64,000 nucleotides of DNA, taken from assembly GCF_024868665.1 (NCBI RefSeq), contig NC_079914.1, positions 6,043,984-6,107,983 on the forward strand, written 5' to 3'. Below, in pieces: positions 25,101 to 34,383 of this stretch. This DNA is from Triplophysa rosa. Lineage: Eukaryota; Chordata; Actinopteri; Cypriniformes; Nemacheilidae. A program made the translations under genes and the position numbers. Under the pieces are notes generated by a model. That model saw nothing but the letters and a program-made list of their open reading frames with translations, did not search any database and was not told the origin of the DNA. The stretch's first letter is position 1. The number at the start of each line of letters is the position of its first letter.

Positions 25101-28100
25101 AGATATTAAATCGATCCCACCACCAGAACAGAAGCAACCCACTAGATACACATATTAAACCTCAGTAATGTGATTGATGAGTTCATATAATCAGAATTTG
25201 AGCTTTATATCTATCTTCTTGCTGAATCTGTGCAATATGCTGATTGTCTTCTTCTCTTCTCCTCTAGTCTGCAGAGAAACCATTTGGCAAGGTTCCTCCA
25301 CCTGTTCCTAGCAAACCCAAACCTGCTTTATCAGGCCAGTCCACTTTAAACAAACCTCCATACAGCACAGGCACCTTCCCCGGCAAAGGCAAATCAGCCA
25401 ATCAGAAACCTCCAATGCCCCTTCCATCCCAAAACCAAACCTTACCCGCACCTCTGCCCTCCAAACCGGACACCTTACCCGCCGCGACGGTACGTCCTTT
25501 CACATCAGAGGCGGGGAAAGAGACATCCACCCCCGCCACGCTCCGCAAGCCCCAGACTGTAGCAGCGAGCTCTATCTATTCAATGTACACCCAGCAAAGC
25601 GCTCTTGGGAAGGGTTACCAAGGTCAAAGCACGCTGACCCGATCACAACCTCGACGTGAGTACAGACACCTCACATGACCCCCAAAACAGTTTGTTGCTA
25701 AGGTGTTCCTAACATGTCATTTTAAAAAGACAATATTTCTTTCATACTTACGATCCAAATCTTTCTTGTGACATTTTGGAGTTCAGAAGCTTTCATTCAA
25801 CTTAAAAGGTCACCTAGGGTAGAAATGCTTTGGATATGGTATTAGAATCGAGCCGCTTTATTATTACAGCAGGGTAATGTAGTTAAATCGGTCTGAATTT
25901 TGTATCATATTTCAACAAAGTATTGGGTGAGTTTCAAATGACGTTTTTGCACCCTTGAAGGACACAGCGGGACGGGGACACGGGTCATAAAGGCGTTCCA
26001 AACAAACGTGAACATAAGAATCTCTTATAATAGAACAACCATAAACAACTTACTAATATTGAATGATATTATCGGTGTAAGAATTGTTTATTTAGGTAAT
26101 TATTCATAACGAATAAAACTGTTTGTTCAACAATGTATTATCTTTAGTAAAGATTAATGTACATTTAACTGGTTATTGTAAAATAAAATAATAAAATATT
26201 TTTTGCTACAGATCATTATTATTAGTCGTTTGTGTTTGACTCTGGGTTTTGCTAATATTTTGCCATAGTAAAGTATTAAAAACTGCTTGTCAACTTTTTA
26301 ACACAATATTTATTCACCTAAAAAGTAGTGTTTTTTCCATTTCTTGAAAAACAACGGCCCGAAGTTAATTTCATATGAATTTGTTTTTTTGTACATTAAT
26401 TGTAATAAATTAAATGAAAACTACTCAACAGTTATTGATTTTTTGCGGAGGCCTACATGAAGTGACGTTTGGGCCGCATAATGTTTATGTTGTTTCCGTT
26501 GAAACTATCTATGTCTATTCAAGCTACAGTGGTACACATTATTTTAGATTTTATTTTGCTGTTTACTCTGGAATATACAAGAAATGACACTCTATAGCTG
26601 ATTTAACAAAGTGCCTGTTTCCTATCTCTGTCCTTCTCTCAGTGTACGGTAAACCAGTCATCCCATCCAGTGGGGGGCAGCAGTCTTATCCTCAGGACAG
26701 CAGTCATACTGAGAAACTTGGAGGCTTAGATAATGATCAGGTGGACCTGGGGCCCAGTGCGGCCCCTTCAACCTCCTCCCGCGAGATCCAGGAGACAGAA
26801 CGCGTTCCTCGCCCCCTCAGTCCGACCAAACTGCTGCCGTTCCTCTCGAACTCCCATCGGCTCCAGAGCGATGTCGATTTGGAGGCTTTGCGGAAGAGAC
26901 TGCACCACGCGCCCAGGCCCCTGAAAAAACGCAGTTCTATAACCGAACCCGAGGGTCCGAGCGGACCCAACATCCAGAAGCTCCTCTACCAGAAGACCAC
27001 ACTGGCGGCCATGGAGACCACCGCCATCACCCCAGCGGGCTTCCTGCAGGTGGAGGCTGAGGATGGCAACAGAAAGGCTGAGGATGGTACCGTACCCCAG
27101 GAAGGACCCTGTGACGCGAGGATACCGGAGTGTGAGAAAGAGGATGAAGATCAGATCCCTCCACTCCTTCCACCTCGATCTCCCATTCCGGATGATAGCA
27201 GCTCTGGATTGTTCCCTCCGCCATCACTTATAGAAGAACAGGAAGTTTACGGCCCGGCCGCTCCAGAACCTTATATTGAGGAGTACCCACCTTACCCCCC
27301 ACCTCCATATCCCAATATAACAGAGCAAGAGGAGGAGAGTGTTGATATGAAGGCTCCAGAGGTCACTGGACAGGTCACGCTTCCACTGGTAAGTAAAACC
27401 ACATTAAGAATACACCCTAATGTTTGCTCCGACCAATCAGAAACCTTCATTAAAAGATTGTCAGGCATTGTGGTGTTTGATGAGTTTTGTGAAGTGTTAC
27501 ATGCCATGGTACTGTCCCAAACAATTCAGTTGTTAGTACATCATAGGTCAACGAATGTATGGGTCGTTTAGGTTTTCACATGACTGTAATGTGGAGTAAA
27601 TCAGTGCTTCTATACGTTTCCAAGTGGATCATAAGGATTGAATTTGTAAGGCTGTATTTGGAACAAGCACAAGAATATTTCAAGCTCAGGTACAACCACA
27701 GATAGAGATGAGAGCAGGAGAGAGAGTGTGAGAACAGGTCGGGTCAGTGGAGATCGAAATCAGAGCATCCATTCTGGGGTGTTGCTTAGCAACCAGTCAC
27801 ACTAAAATTCTGCACGCAGATCTCATTAAACATTTAAATGGAGCAGAAGTGGCAACCAGTGACCCTCAATGGGCTTTTAATATGCGAAATGAAAGAATGG
27901 TTCTGTTCAAAGTCAAGCTAATATGTAGACGTTCCTGATGTCTAAAATCCTTACGACTAACTTTATTAATTAGATTTATATGTACTGTATGTTATGTCCT
28001 ACCAGTAATTTGTATATAATATAAATAATCGGACAATAAGATGCTTCGTTCCTAATCGTGAATCCACCATTCATTCTCTCTTGTTTATCAGGGCAAAAGA

Positions 28101-31100
28101 ACAAACTTGCGCAAGACGGGCTCAGAGCGCATCGACCACGGGATGCGTGTGCGGTTCAACCCACTGGCCCTCCTGCTGGACTCCTCTCTGGAGGGTGAAT
28201 ACGACCTGGTCCAAAGAATCATATACGACGTGAGGAATCATGTTCGAGATAAATCAGTCTGATGAACTACCGAGCAATTTAAAGGTCCAATGTAAATATA
28301 CATACAGTGAGGGAAATAATTATTTGATCCCCTGCTGATTTTGTAAGTTTGCCTGCTTACAAAGAAATGATGGGTCTAAAATTGTTATGGTAGGTTTATT
28401 TTAACTGATAGAGACAGAACATAAAAAATCAGGGGAAAAAATGTTATATAAAGGTTATAAATTGATTTGCATTTCAGTCAGTGAAATAAGTATTTATCCT
28501 AACTTGGTGGAGAAACCCTTGTTGGCAAGCACAGAGGTAAGACATTTCTGATAGTTGGTCACCAGGTTTGCACATGTGTCCGGATACATTTAGTCCACTC
28601 CTCTGTCAATCTTTAAGGTTTCTTGGCTGTCGCTCAGCAAATTGGAGTTTTAGCCTCCTTCACAGAGGTTCTATAGGACTAGGGTCTAGAGACTGGCTAG
28701 GACATATAATGTGCTTCTCCTTAAGCCACTCTTTGGTTGTCTTGGCAATATGTTTTGGGTCTTTGTCAAGTTAAAGGCACATCCACGACCCATCTTCAGT
28801 GATCTAGTTAAGGGGAGGAGGTTCTCATCCAAGATTTTACGGTACACTGGCCCGTCCCTCAGCCCCTCAATGCGGTGAAGTCATCCTGTGCCCGTGGCAG
28901 AGATAAAAAGCCCTAAAGCATAATGTTTCCAACAATTCTCTGTAGGGAGGGTTTTTCTTGGGGTCATAGTCGGCATTTCTCTCCCTCCAAAAACAGGAGT
29001 CAATTTTGGTCTCACAGCACTTTCTCCAAAGCCTTTTCTGAATCATTTTGATTCAAACGTTTGATTCTTCTTGGGGAGGAGGACCTTGCGGGGGTGCTTC
29101 AGGATTTCAATCTATTGTGGCATAGCGTGTTACCAATGGTTTGCTTGCTAACTGTGTTCCCAACTGTCTTGAAATCATTAACAAGCTTCTTCCGTGTAGT
29201 TCTGGGCTGATCTTTAACCTTTCTCATGATCATCTTTACCCCATTGGGGAAATCTTGCAGGGAGCTCCAGAACAAGAGCATTTGATAGTTATTTAGTATT
29301 TCTTCTATTTCCAAATAATTGCACCAACAGTTGTCTCCTTCTCACCAAGCTTCTGTCTGTAGCCTATTCAAGGTTTGTGCAGGTCTCCAATCTTGTCGCT
29401 GACATCCTTTAAAACCTACTTGGTCTTGACCATGGTGGTGGAGAGGTTGAAATGGAAGATACAGATTCTGTTGACAGGCATCTTTTATATACATAACAAG
29501 CTGACTTAGGAGTACTTTCTTAAAGTGACAGGACTAATCTGCGGTCCATATAGGCACATAACCAATCTGTGGAGCCAGAATTCTTGCTGGTTGGTAGGGG
29601 ATCAAATACTTATTTCACTGACTGAAATGCAAATCAATTTATAACCTTTATATAACATTTTCCCCCTGATTTTTTGGTTGATAAAAATTATAGACCCTTC
29701 ATTTCTTTGTAAGCAGGCAAACTTAGAAAATCAGCAGGGGATCAAATAATTATTTCCCTAACTGTAACTAATATACAGTACATAAAAATCTTACATAATG
29801 AAGAGTTATGTTTTTATCTTAGAATGAGCCATTTCTATCTACACACACCGCGGGTCCCCTTGCATCGAATTGACCATGTTCTTTCTACAGCTAAAGACGG
29901 ACAAACTGCTCTACAGAGCGCAATTCGTAAATACATTATCTCTTTCGGCAAAGAAAACGTGATGACATCTTAGTTCTGTGTCAGTCACCGTAGTGCTTCG
30001 AAAGGGAGGGGTGAGCGGTGGAGTGAGCCATTGCTTGCAATTCGCAACCTCACTGCTAGATGCCGCTAAATATCATACACTGGACCTTTGAAAGCATGCA
30101 AATGCAGTAGATGCGATACCAAACATGACAATGTGTCGTATAAGAGCTTTGCAATGCAAAAGTGCTCATGTGTGATTTATTCAGGTGGACGACCCCAGTA
30201 TGCCCAACGATGAGGGCATCACGGCTTTGCATAATGCCGTTTGCGCTGGACACACGGAAATCGTGAAGTTCCTGGTGCAGTTTGGAGTGAACATGAATGC
30301 TGCGGATAGTGATGGATGGTACGCAACATCATTTTTCAAAACATCATTTTGCTGTGTTTGTAGTAGTGGCCAAAAGTAATGTTCAGGGATGTTTGCCTTC
30401 AAGTAATGTTCAATGTTTGCCTTAAAGTCCCCGTGAACTGGAAGTTGCGATCATTTTTAATTCCGTATTCTGACACATTTTCGAGTGAAAAGGAATTTCA
30501 AAGGAGAACATTAGTGGGCGTGGCTTGCGTTTTTCAACTGCGAATTGATTGAATATGTAAAAACATTTGTTGCATTGATTTTGAAATGAAACTGCAGCAG
30601 ACTGACAGTTGAAGGGGAGGAGTTAACGGATGCTCCGGCCAAGCCGTCTAATTTACGTCATTTGAGATGGATCGTCATTTCAGGGCGGAAGTGCATTTTC
30701 AGATTTTAATTGAAGATTGTGAGGGTACATGAATTTTAAAAAGAAAATGACCCACATTGATAAGCTATTTACTATAAACGCCGCAGTATTTCATGAAAAA
30801 ATAAGAATAGTCATTTTTTATTTCACTGGGACTTTAAATGCCCTCTTAGGTTAGATTAAACCATAAACTTTGAGGGCTATGGTATAAAATGGGCGAAACA
30901 CTTTATAATTAATATTTATTTATCACTTCTTCTTTCAGGACTCCCCTACATTGTGCCGCCTCTTGTAATAACGTGCAGGTGTGTAAGTTCCTGGTGGAGT
31001 CCGGAGCTGCTATTTACGCCATGACATACAGCGACTTGCAGACGGCAGCCGATAAGTGCGAGGAGATGGAGGAAGGCTATGCCCAGTGCTCCCAGTTTCT

Positions 31101-31543
31101 CTACGGTGAGAGACCTGATATTACGAAATAGACAAACTTGTAGAGCATGGTGCCTATGAGTTATGAAACATGAATTTTGTAAAACATTTGTAAAAAATGT
31201 GCATTCTGCTGTTCTTCCACAGGTGTGCAGGAGAAGATGGGCATCATGAACAGGGGGGTAGTTTATGCCCTGTGGAAGTACGATGCCGAGTCTCCGGACG
31301 AGTTGTCGTTTAAAGAGGGAGACTGTCTGACGGTCCTAAGAAGAGAAGACGACGAAGAGACTGAGTGGTGGTGGGCGAGATGTGCCGACAACGAGGGCTA
31401 TATACCTCGCAATCTGCTCGGGGTGAGAAACCACGTTCAATTGTTGTATTTGTTTGCATTTGTTTACTACAAGCTGGTAAGATTTGCTTCTTTTTTTGTA
31501 GCTGTATCCAAGAATCAAGCCCCGACAGAGAAGCCTCGCGTAA
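4174..31543 (+). CDS. tp53bp2: ASPP2 (apoptosis-stimulating of p53 protein 2), 18 coding exons
   Basis: Cytoplasmic/junctional and nuclear scaffold that binds p53-family proteins, PP1 and YAP. Exons: 4174-4182, 12202-12349, 13063-13176, 17813-17889, 18004-18105, 18897-19074, 19805-19989, 20364-20528, 20610-20787, 22044-22172, 22258-22337, 25268-25655, 26643-27388, 28092-28229, 30185-30318, 30939-31105, 31223-31422, 31502-31543. All have AG/GT borders, all phases join, and they give 1059 aa (human about 1128). Seen: N-terminal ubiquitin-like fold (1-90, MFLTVYLSN); long Gln/Glu/Lys coiled coil (about 125-325); proline-rich middle with [14 protein letters not shown] and a PPPPY WW-ligand near 803; PP1-docking RVRF at 852-855; ankyrin repeats about 860-980; C-terminal SH3 with ALWKYD, WWWAR and YIPRNLL; end [17 protein letters not shown] and [14 protein letters not shown] favour ASPP2 over ASPP1. 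The a or b duplicate is not resolved. Introns hold many transposons. Confidence 0.96.
7151..7601. mobile_element. hAT-like MITE in tp53bp2 intron 1
   Basis: It is flanked by a perfect 8-bp duplication ATTCATCA (7143-7150 and 7602-7609). The element begins TGGGGGGGATGC and ends CCCCAACCCCTA, with degenerate inverted ends. The interior has no transposase frame. Confidence 0.65.
10482..10623. mobile_element. Short foldback element, 142 bp
   Basis: Near-perfect inverted ends CACAGTAAAATCGCC and GGCGATTTTGCTGTG, continuing into AAAAAAGGTCAAATTAACAC and its complement. The small central loop is near 10550. No clear target duplication was seen. It can fold into a long hairpin. Confidence 0.75.
13252..13278. 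repeat. (TTG)9 microsatellite
   Basis: Nine TTG units in tp53bp2 intron 3, 75 bp after exon 3. It is likely polymorphic. Confidence 0.9.
14375..14878 (-). mobile_element. Candidate solo LTR, 504 bp
   Basis: It has TGTCA...TGACA ends and a perfect 5-bp duplication TATAC (14370-14374 and 14879-14883). On the minus strand it reads TGTCATGGTTCTGCC to GAACCGTGACA. An AAAGTTTGTGTTAACCCC stretch followed by GCTGTCTGCATTTGGG resembles the 3' part of many fish LTRs. It lies in tp53bp2 intron 3. There is no internal retroelement sequence, so a solo LTR left by recombination is inferred. A local hairpin (TGGTTCTGCC and its complement) lies at 14824-14874. Confidence 0.65.
15067..15165. repeat. 33-bp minisatellite, 3 units
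   Basis: Units begin at 15067, 15100 and 15133 with AAGTGAAYCCTCC and contain the small palindrome CCTCGTCCCGCGAGG. The unit is a multiple of three, which produces an apparent 11-residue protein repeat, but it lies inside tp53bp2 intron 3 with no splice context. Confidence 0.85.
15982..16144. mobile_element. hAT foldback MITE, 163 bp
   Basis: Perfect 8-bp duplication TTCTAGAT (15974-15981 and 16145-16152). Inverted ends CAGTGTTTCCCAACCCTGGT extend about 65 bp per arm with a short loop. Inserted in tp53bp2 intron 3. Confidence 0.9.
17205..17271. repeat. Hairpin with 20-bp arms
   Basis: GGCCAAGTCACACTGATCCA (17205-17224) pairs with TGGATCAGTGTGATTTAGCC (17252-17271). It may be the end of a larger degraded transposon beginning after 16150. 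Nothing coding was recognised. Confidence 0.55.
18302..18848. mobile_element. Harbinger-like element, 547 bp
   Basis: Inverted ends GGCCCAATCCCAATTCTA and its complement. The flanking 3-bp duplication is TTA (18299-18301 and 18849-18851), as PIF/Harbinger elements make. Runs of CCCCT/AGGGG lie inside each arm. It sits 48 bp before tp53bp2 exon 6. Confidence 0.75.
21358..21911. mobile_element. TTAA-flanked non-autonomous DNA transposon, copy 2
   Basis: TTAA at 21354-21357 and 21912-21915. Ends are AGGGGTCATATGAC and GCCATATGACCACT. It is collinear with 2010-2541 in the same orientation. The TAATGCATTATA-rich sequence before it and GTAAAGTGTTACC just after it look like halves of an older element it may have entered. 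Confidence 0.8.
22359..22678. mobile_element. Foldback MITE (abundant cyprinid type)
   Basis: The left end AGGGACAGTTCACC runs through AAAATTCTGTCATCATTTAC and pairs with the right half, ending GAGAACTATTTCT. The arms meet around CACCCATTGACTT/GTGAATGGGTG. Relatives in this window lie at 39398-39730, 46270-46554 and 61760-62015, with fragments near 3146 and 12467. It resembles the teleost Angel-type foldback family; the family name is tentative. Confidence 0.75.
22905..23405. repeat. Irregular tandem repeat inside hAT, about 4 units
   Basis: The anchor GCTGATCAATGATTTCATCC recurs with variants at 23006, 23123, 23272 and 23393 (spacings 117, 149, 121). A second anchor, AGTCTCCGCAACAGTTCT, recurs between them, as does TTACCATAGCG. 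This is a diverged subterminal array. Confidence 0.8.
23564..23751. mobile_element. AACCAGC-rich foldback MITE, copy 1
   Basis: Ends CCCTGTTGAAAAA and TTTTTTCAACAGGG. The interior is spaced copies of AAACCAGC and TGCTGGTTT. It is nested inside the hAT at 22697-24040; a 2-bp TC may be duplicated at the borders. A second copy lies at 24686-24844. Confidence 0.75.
24366..24557. mobile_element. Short inverted-end element, about 190 bp
   Basis: GGGGCCAGTTGCATTAACAG at the left faces GTTAATGCAGCCGGCCCC at the right. Interior arms with TTAAGAC and GTCTTA words also pair. No convincing target duplication. tp53bp2 intron 11. Confidence 0.6.
24686..24844. mobile_element. AACCAGC-rich foldback MITE, copy 2
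   Basis: It matches 23564-23751 through GGTATGTTTTGATGCTGG and CATCAAAACATACCAAA and ends TTTTTCAACAGGG. The left terminus is missing, so it is truncated. Confidence 0.75.
28305..29764 (-). mobile_element. Tc1/mariner element with long inverted ends
   Basis: Flanked by TA (28303-28304 and 29765-29766). The ends CAGTGAGGGAAATAATTATT and GGGGATCAAATAATTATTTC pair over about 200 bp, with the repeated GTGAAATAAGTATTT inner motif of IR/DR-type Tc1 elements. The transposase lies on the minus strand. Inserted in the MITE at 28283-30087. Confidence 0.9.
28560..29440 (-). pseudogene. Degenerate Tc1-type transposase
   Basis: A minus-strand frame at 29099-29314 reads [19 protein letters not shown] then [17 protein letters not shown], the helix-turn-helix region of Tc1 transposases. 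Conserved stretches continue toward 28560, but frameshifts and stops break the frame many times. Non-functional. Confidence 0.85.
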
Positions 31544-32110
31544 AATCTCGAAATCTGCGCAGATGAGGCTGAGGTTTTGGGGGGGGAATGAGGTCTATCG
31601 TTTCAATGAACGCTTCGTCCCGGAGCACTGAAGGAAGTTCTGAAGAACGCATCGGATTTGAGTTGTGAATAAAAACCATGAATAAAAGTTTCATAGCAGA
31701 ATGTTTTACATGTTTGTAAGGTTTAAACCTTTTAGCACAGGTAGATTGAAGTTAGATGCACATTTAGGCATGTATGTTTGAAGTAAAGGAGAATTTATCG
31801 ATGGCACAGATCCATTGATATATTGAACAGGAGTATTATGTCTCGTATGAAGGATTTCAGTGATTTGCTATTGTTCATCTTTTAGATTTCTGTTGCACAA
31901 ATGCTCATTTGTTTGACTAAACCTCTTGCAGATTTGAGATTTTTATATTTTTTCTTAATCTTATCCGTAACGCCATCCATGAACTTGTTCTTATGGTGCT
32001 TGCTGCTACGCTACAACGGTGTGTTCTGTGAACAATTAACAATTTATTCTGCAGCGTAAATACCACTTATCCTTTATCGTAATAAAAACTTTGAGTCAAC
32101 ATCCTAACAT
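31544..32110 (+). terminator. tp53bp2: tp53bp2 3'UTR with poly(A) signals
   Basis: After the stop at 31541-31543 there are AATAAA hexamers at 31668-31673, 31681-31686 and 32081-32086. The first pair would give a short 3'UTR of about 150 nt and the last about 560 nt, so alternative polyadenylation is plausible. No further coding signal follows until gtpbp2 on the other strand. Confidence 0.6.
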
Positions 32111-32905
32111 GTTTGTCTTTTTGATTTTAAGTTAATCTTCTGGTTCAAACTTTTATTTCTTCAATAAAAAAATGAAACCACAACAAAGGGCTTCCACAAT
32201 CAAACGTTAATTCTTTATTACTAATACACCAAAGCAATAGATGTCTGATCTTGTTCGCAGGCTTCACCTTTTCAGGAAGTAGCCTACATGAAGATACATC
32301 CCAACATTAATATAGCCAACCGGCTGCACTTCAGACAATGTTAACTGTTATTTGTGTAAGCACAACATGCACTGTTGACATTACTGTGAGAAGAGATCCA
32401 TTAATGAAACCAGAGAACAAATGAAATTGTTCGTAAAACCATAAAATTTACGCAACAATGGTTCTGACGAACAATTTACTCTGAAGTTTGTTCTCTGGTG
32501 AATAAAGTCTAAAGCATATACTAGGACGATGTTGAATAAAATAGGCTTTTACAGATGACACATTGTTAGTTAGTAATCGTTACATTTAGATCCATGATCA
32601 ATACATTCAATGTTTTTAATAATTGCACAATATCTCGAATAGAAAAGCATGGGTGAACAAAACGACACAATTGTTATCTTGCTTCCTGTGCTTGCGTGGT
32701 ATCTCACAACAGACGCTGGTTGCACAAAGCTGCCAAGTGTTTTCACTCGAACCCTGTAATACAACCTTCCATACAAACAAGCACACAATGTGTGCAAAAT
32801 ATTTGCGTCATTATAATGTGTAACGTGGCACATTAAGCCTGATTTGTGCTAAAGAAAGTTGGTGCGATGTTTCATGACACCAACAAATGAGCTGATCAAT
32901 GGTCG

Positions 32906-33096
32906 CAGGGGCGGATTGGCCATCTGGCTTACCGGGCGTTTTCCCGGTGGGCCGCTAACGTATGGGGCCGGAACGGAGGCGTTGGCCGCTTAGACGGACG
33001 TATTATAACGTCCCCCCCTCCCGTTGACAGATTAGGTGGAGGGCCGATGTTGGCCTAAAAATGCTAGGGTCGATTTTTCTTCCCAGTCCAGCCCTG
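32906..33096. mobile_element. hAT MITE, 191 bp
   Basis: Perfect 8-bp duplication AATGGTCG (32898-32905 and 33097-33104). Ends are CAGGGGCGGATTGGCC and CCCAGTCCAGCCCTG. It lies between the convergent genes tp53bp2 and gtpbp2. Confidence 0.9.
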
Positions 33097-33285
33097 AATG
33101 GTCGTCATTAATGGAAAACAGCAAATTTGTGTCAAATGTGCATGAAACCATTCTTACATAAATTGCTGCAATTTGCAAATGTGATTTAAGAATGAAACAA
33201 AATGACTAAAAATGATTTTAAAATTTCACAGAAATTCAAGCTGCTCATGTCTCGCTACAAGTCTAAAGGGTGCGCCAAATCTACT

Positions 33286-33517
33286 CCACTCCTAAAAATA
33301 AAAGTTTTAAAAGAGGTAATTTACAGCGATGCCATAGAAGAAACATTTTTGGTTCTCTAAAGGTTATTGAAAATTTCTTTCTTACATTTTTAATGGCCTT
33401 TTTAGCACTATAAATCAACTTTAAAGAACGAGAAAGGATCTGCAGATGTGGAAAGTTCTTTATCGAACCATACATCCAAGAAAGGTTCTACGGCATTATT
33501 TAACACTTTTATTTTAA
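33286..33517. mobile_element. GGTTCTTTA-type foldback MITE, 3' end incomplete
   Basis: CTCCTAAAAATAAAAG at the left, then GCGATGCCATAGAAGAAACA and ACATTTTTGGTTCTCTAAAG, pair with AGGTTCTACGGCATTATTTA on the right. It abuts the element at 33518 directly. It matches the general form of a common fish repeat built on AAAGGTTCTTTA. Confidence 0.65.
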
Positions 33518-33888
33518 AGGTCCAGTGTGTCATTTTTTTGGAGGATCTATTGACAAAAATGCAATATAAGATACATAACTATGTCTTCAGATGTGTTTAA
33601 AGACCTTCCATAAGGAAGAGTTGTGTTTGTATTATCTTAGAATGAGCTATTTCTATCTACACACACCGCGGGTCCCCTTAAATGGAATTCGCCATGTTGT
33701 TTCTACAGTAGCCCTAAACGGACAAACTGCTCTACAGAGTGCGTTTCATAAATATGTTATCTCTTTCGGCAAAGAAGCGAAAACGTGACGACATCTTAGT
33801 TCTGTGTCGGCCACCGTAGTGCTTCGAAAGGGAGGGGCGAGCGGTGGAGTGAGCCACTAGATGCTGCTAAATTTCCTACACTGGACCT
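33518..33888. mobile_element. TTAA-flanked MITE (AGGTCCA family), copy B, intact
   Basis: Flanked by TTAA (33514-33517 and 33889-33892). Ends are AGGTCCAGTGTG and CACTGGACCT. At 371 bp it shows the uninterrupted form of the family split at 28283-30087. Confidence 0.8.
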
Positions 33889-34099
33889 TTAAGAGGGGGT
33901 AATGTGTAATGTTGAATACTGCTGAGGATCTGAGAAACCAAAATGGACAATTACATATTTTCCAATCAGATAGATGCTACCATTGCATTCTCATATCTAT
34001 AATGCAGAAAGGAGTTATAACAGACACCCAGTTTAGACCACAGCTTAGCGACTCCAAACCCCACATGCCTTCTCAAGGTCATCCAATTACCACAATATT

Positions 34100-34130
34100 G
34101 GAAGCACACACACACGCACACACAAGTAGA
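34100..34130. repeat. Short CA-rich repeat
   Basis: An imperfect (CA)n tract interrupted by CG, in the gap between tp53bp2 and gtpbp2. 33900-34380 otherwise shows nothing recognisable beyond the likely gtpbp2 3'UTR. Confidence 0.6.
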
Positions 34131-34383
34131 AATGTAAAAAACTTTTCAAACTCTTTCCCCCACCAGACACACTTTACAGAGAAACCATTACACCACAAAC
34201 CTACAAAAGGTTCCAAAACAACAGGCAAATCTATGATTAAAGTAGCACAAAGCAGCCTGTTGCTAATATGAGTGAAAGAATAAAAGGTGCACGACAGAAT
34301 TAGTAGGCAAAGGCAGGTAAAGGAAATGACTGCATGATGGAAACGAATGTTTTTGATGTCACTTCCTGTGGGTCTCTATGTAT

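Larger units (their letters stand above)
28283..30087. mobile_element. TTAA-flanked MITE (AGGTCCA family), copy A, interrupted
   Basis: It begins TTAA then AGGTCCAATGT at 28283 and ends ACACTGGACCT at 30087. Its interior (TTAGAATGAGCCATTTCTAT, ACACACCGCGGGTCCCCTT, TCTCTTTCGGCAAAG) matches copies at 33518-33888 and 42337-42752. A Tc1 element at 28305-29764 has split it near its left end. Lies in tp53bp2 intron 14. Confidence 0.8.

Noticed and set aside
4174..31543. Assignment of the first gene to ppp1r13b (ASPP1)
   Set aside because: The MMP first exon, [24 protein letters not shown] and [11 protein letters not shown] agree with ASPP2; ASPP1 has ASTISDIETAADK and GVQEKLGVMN at these places.
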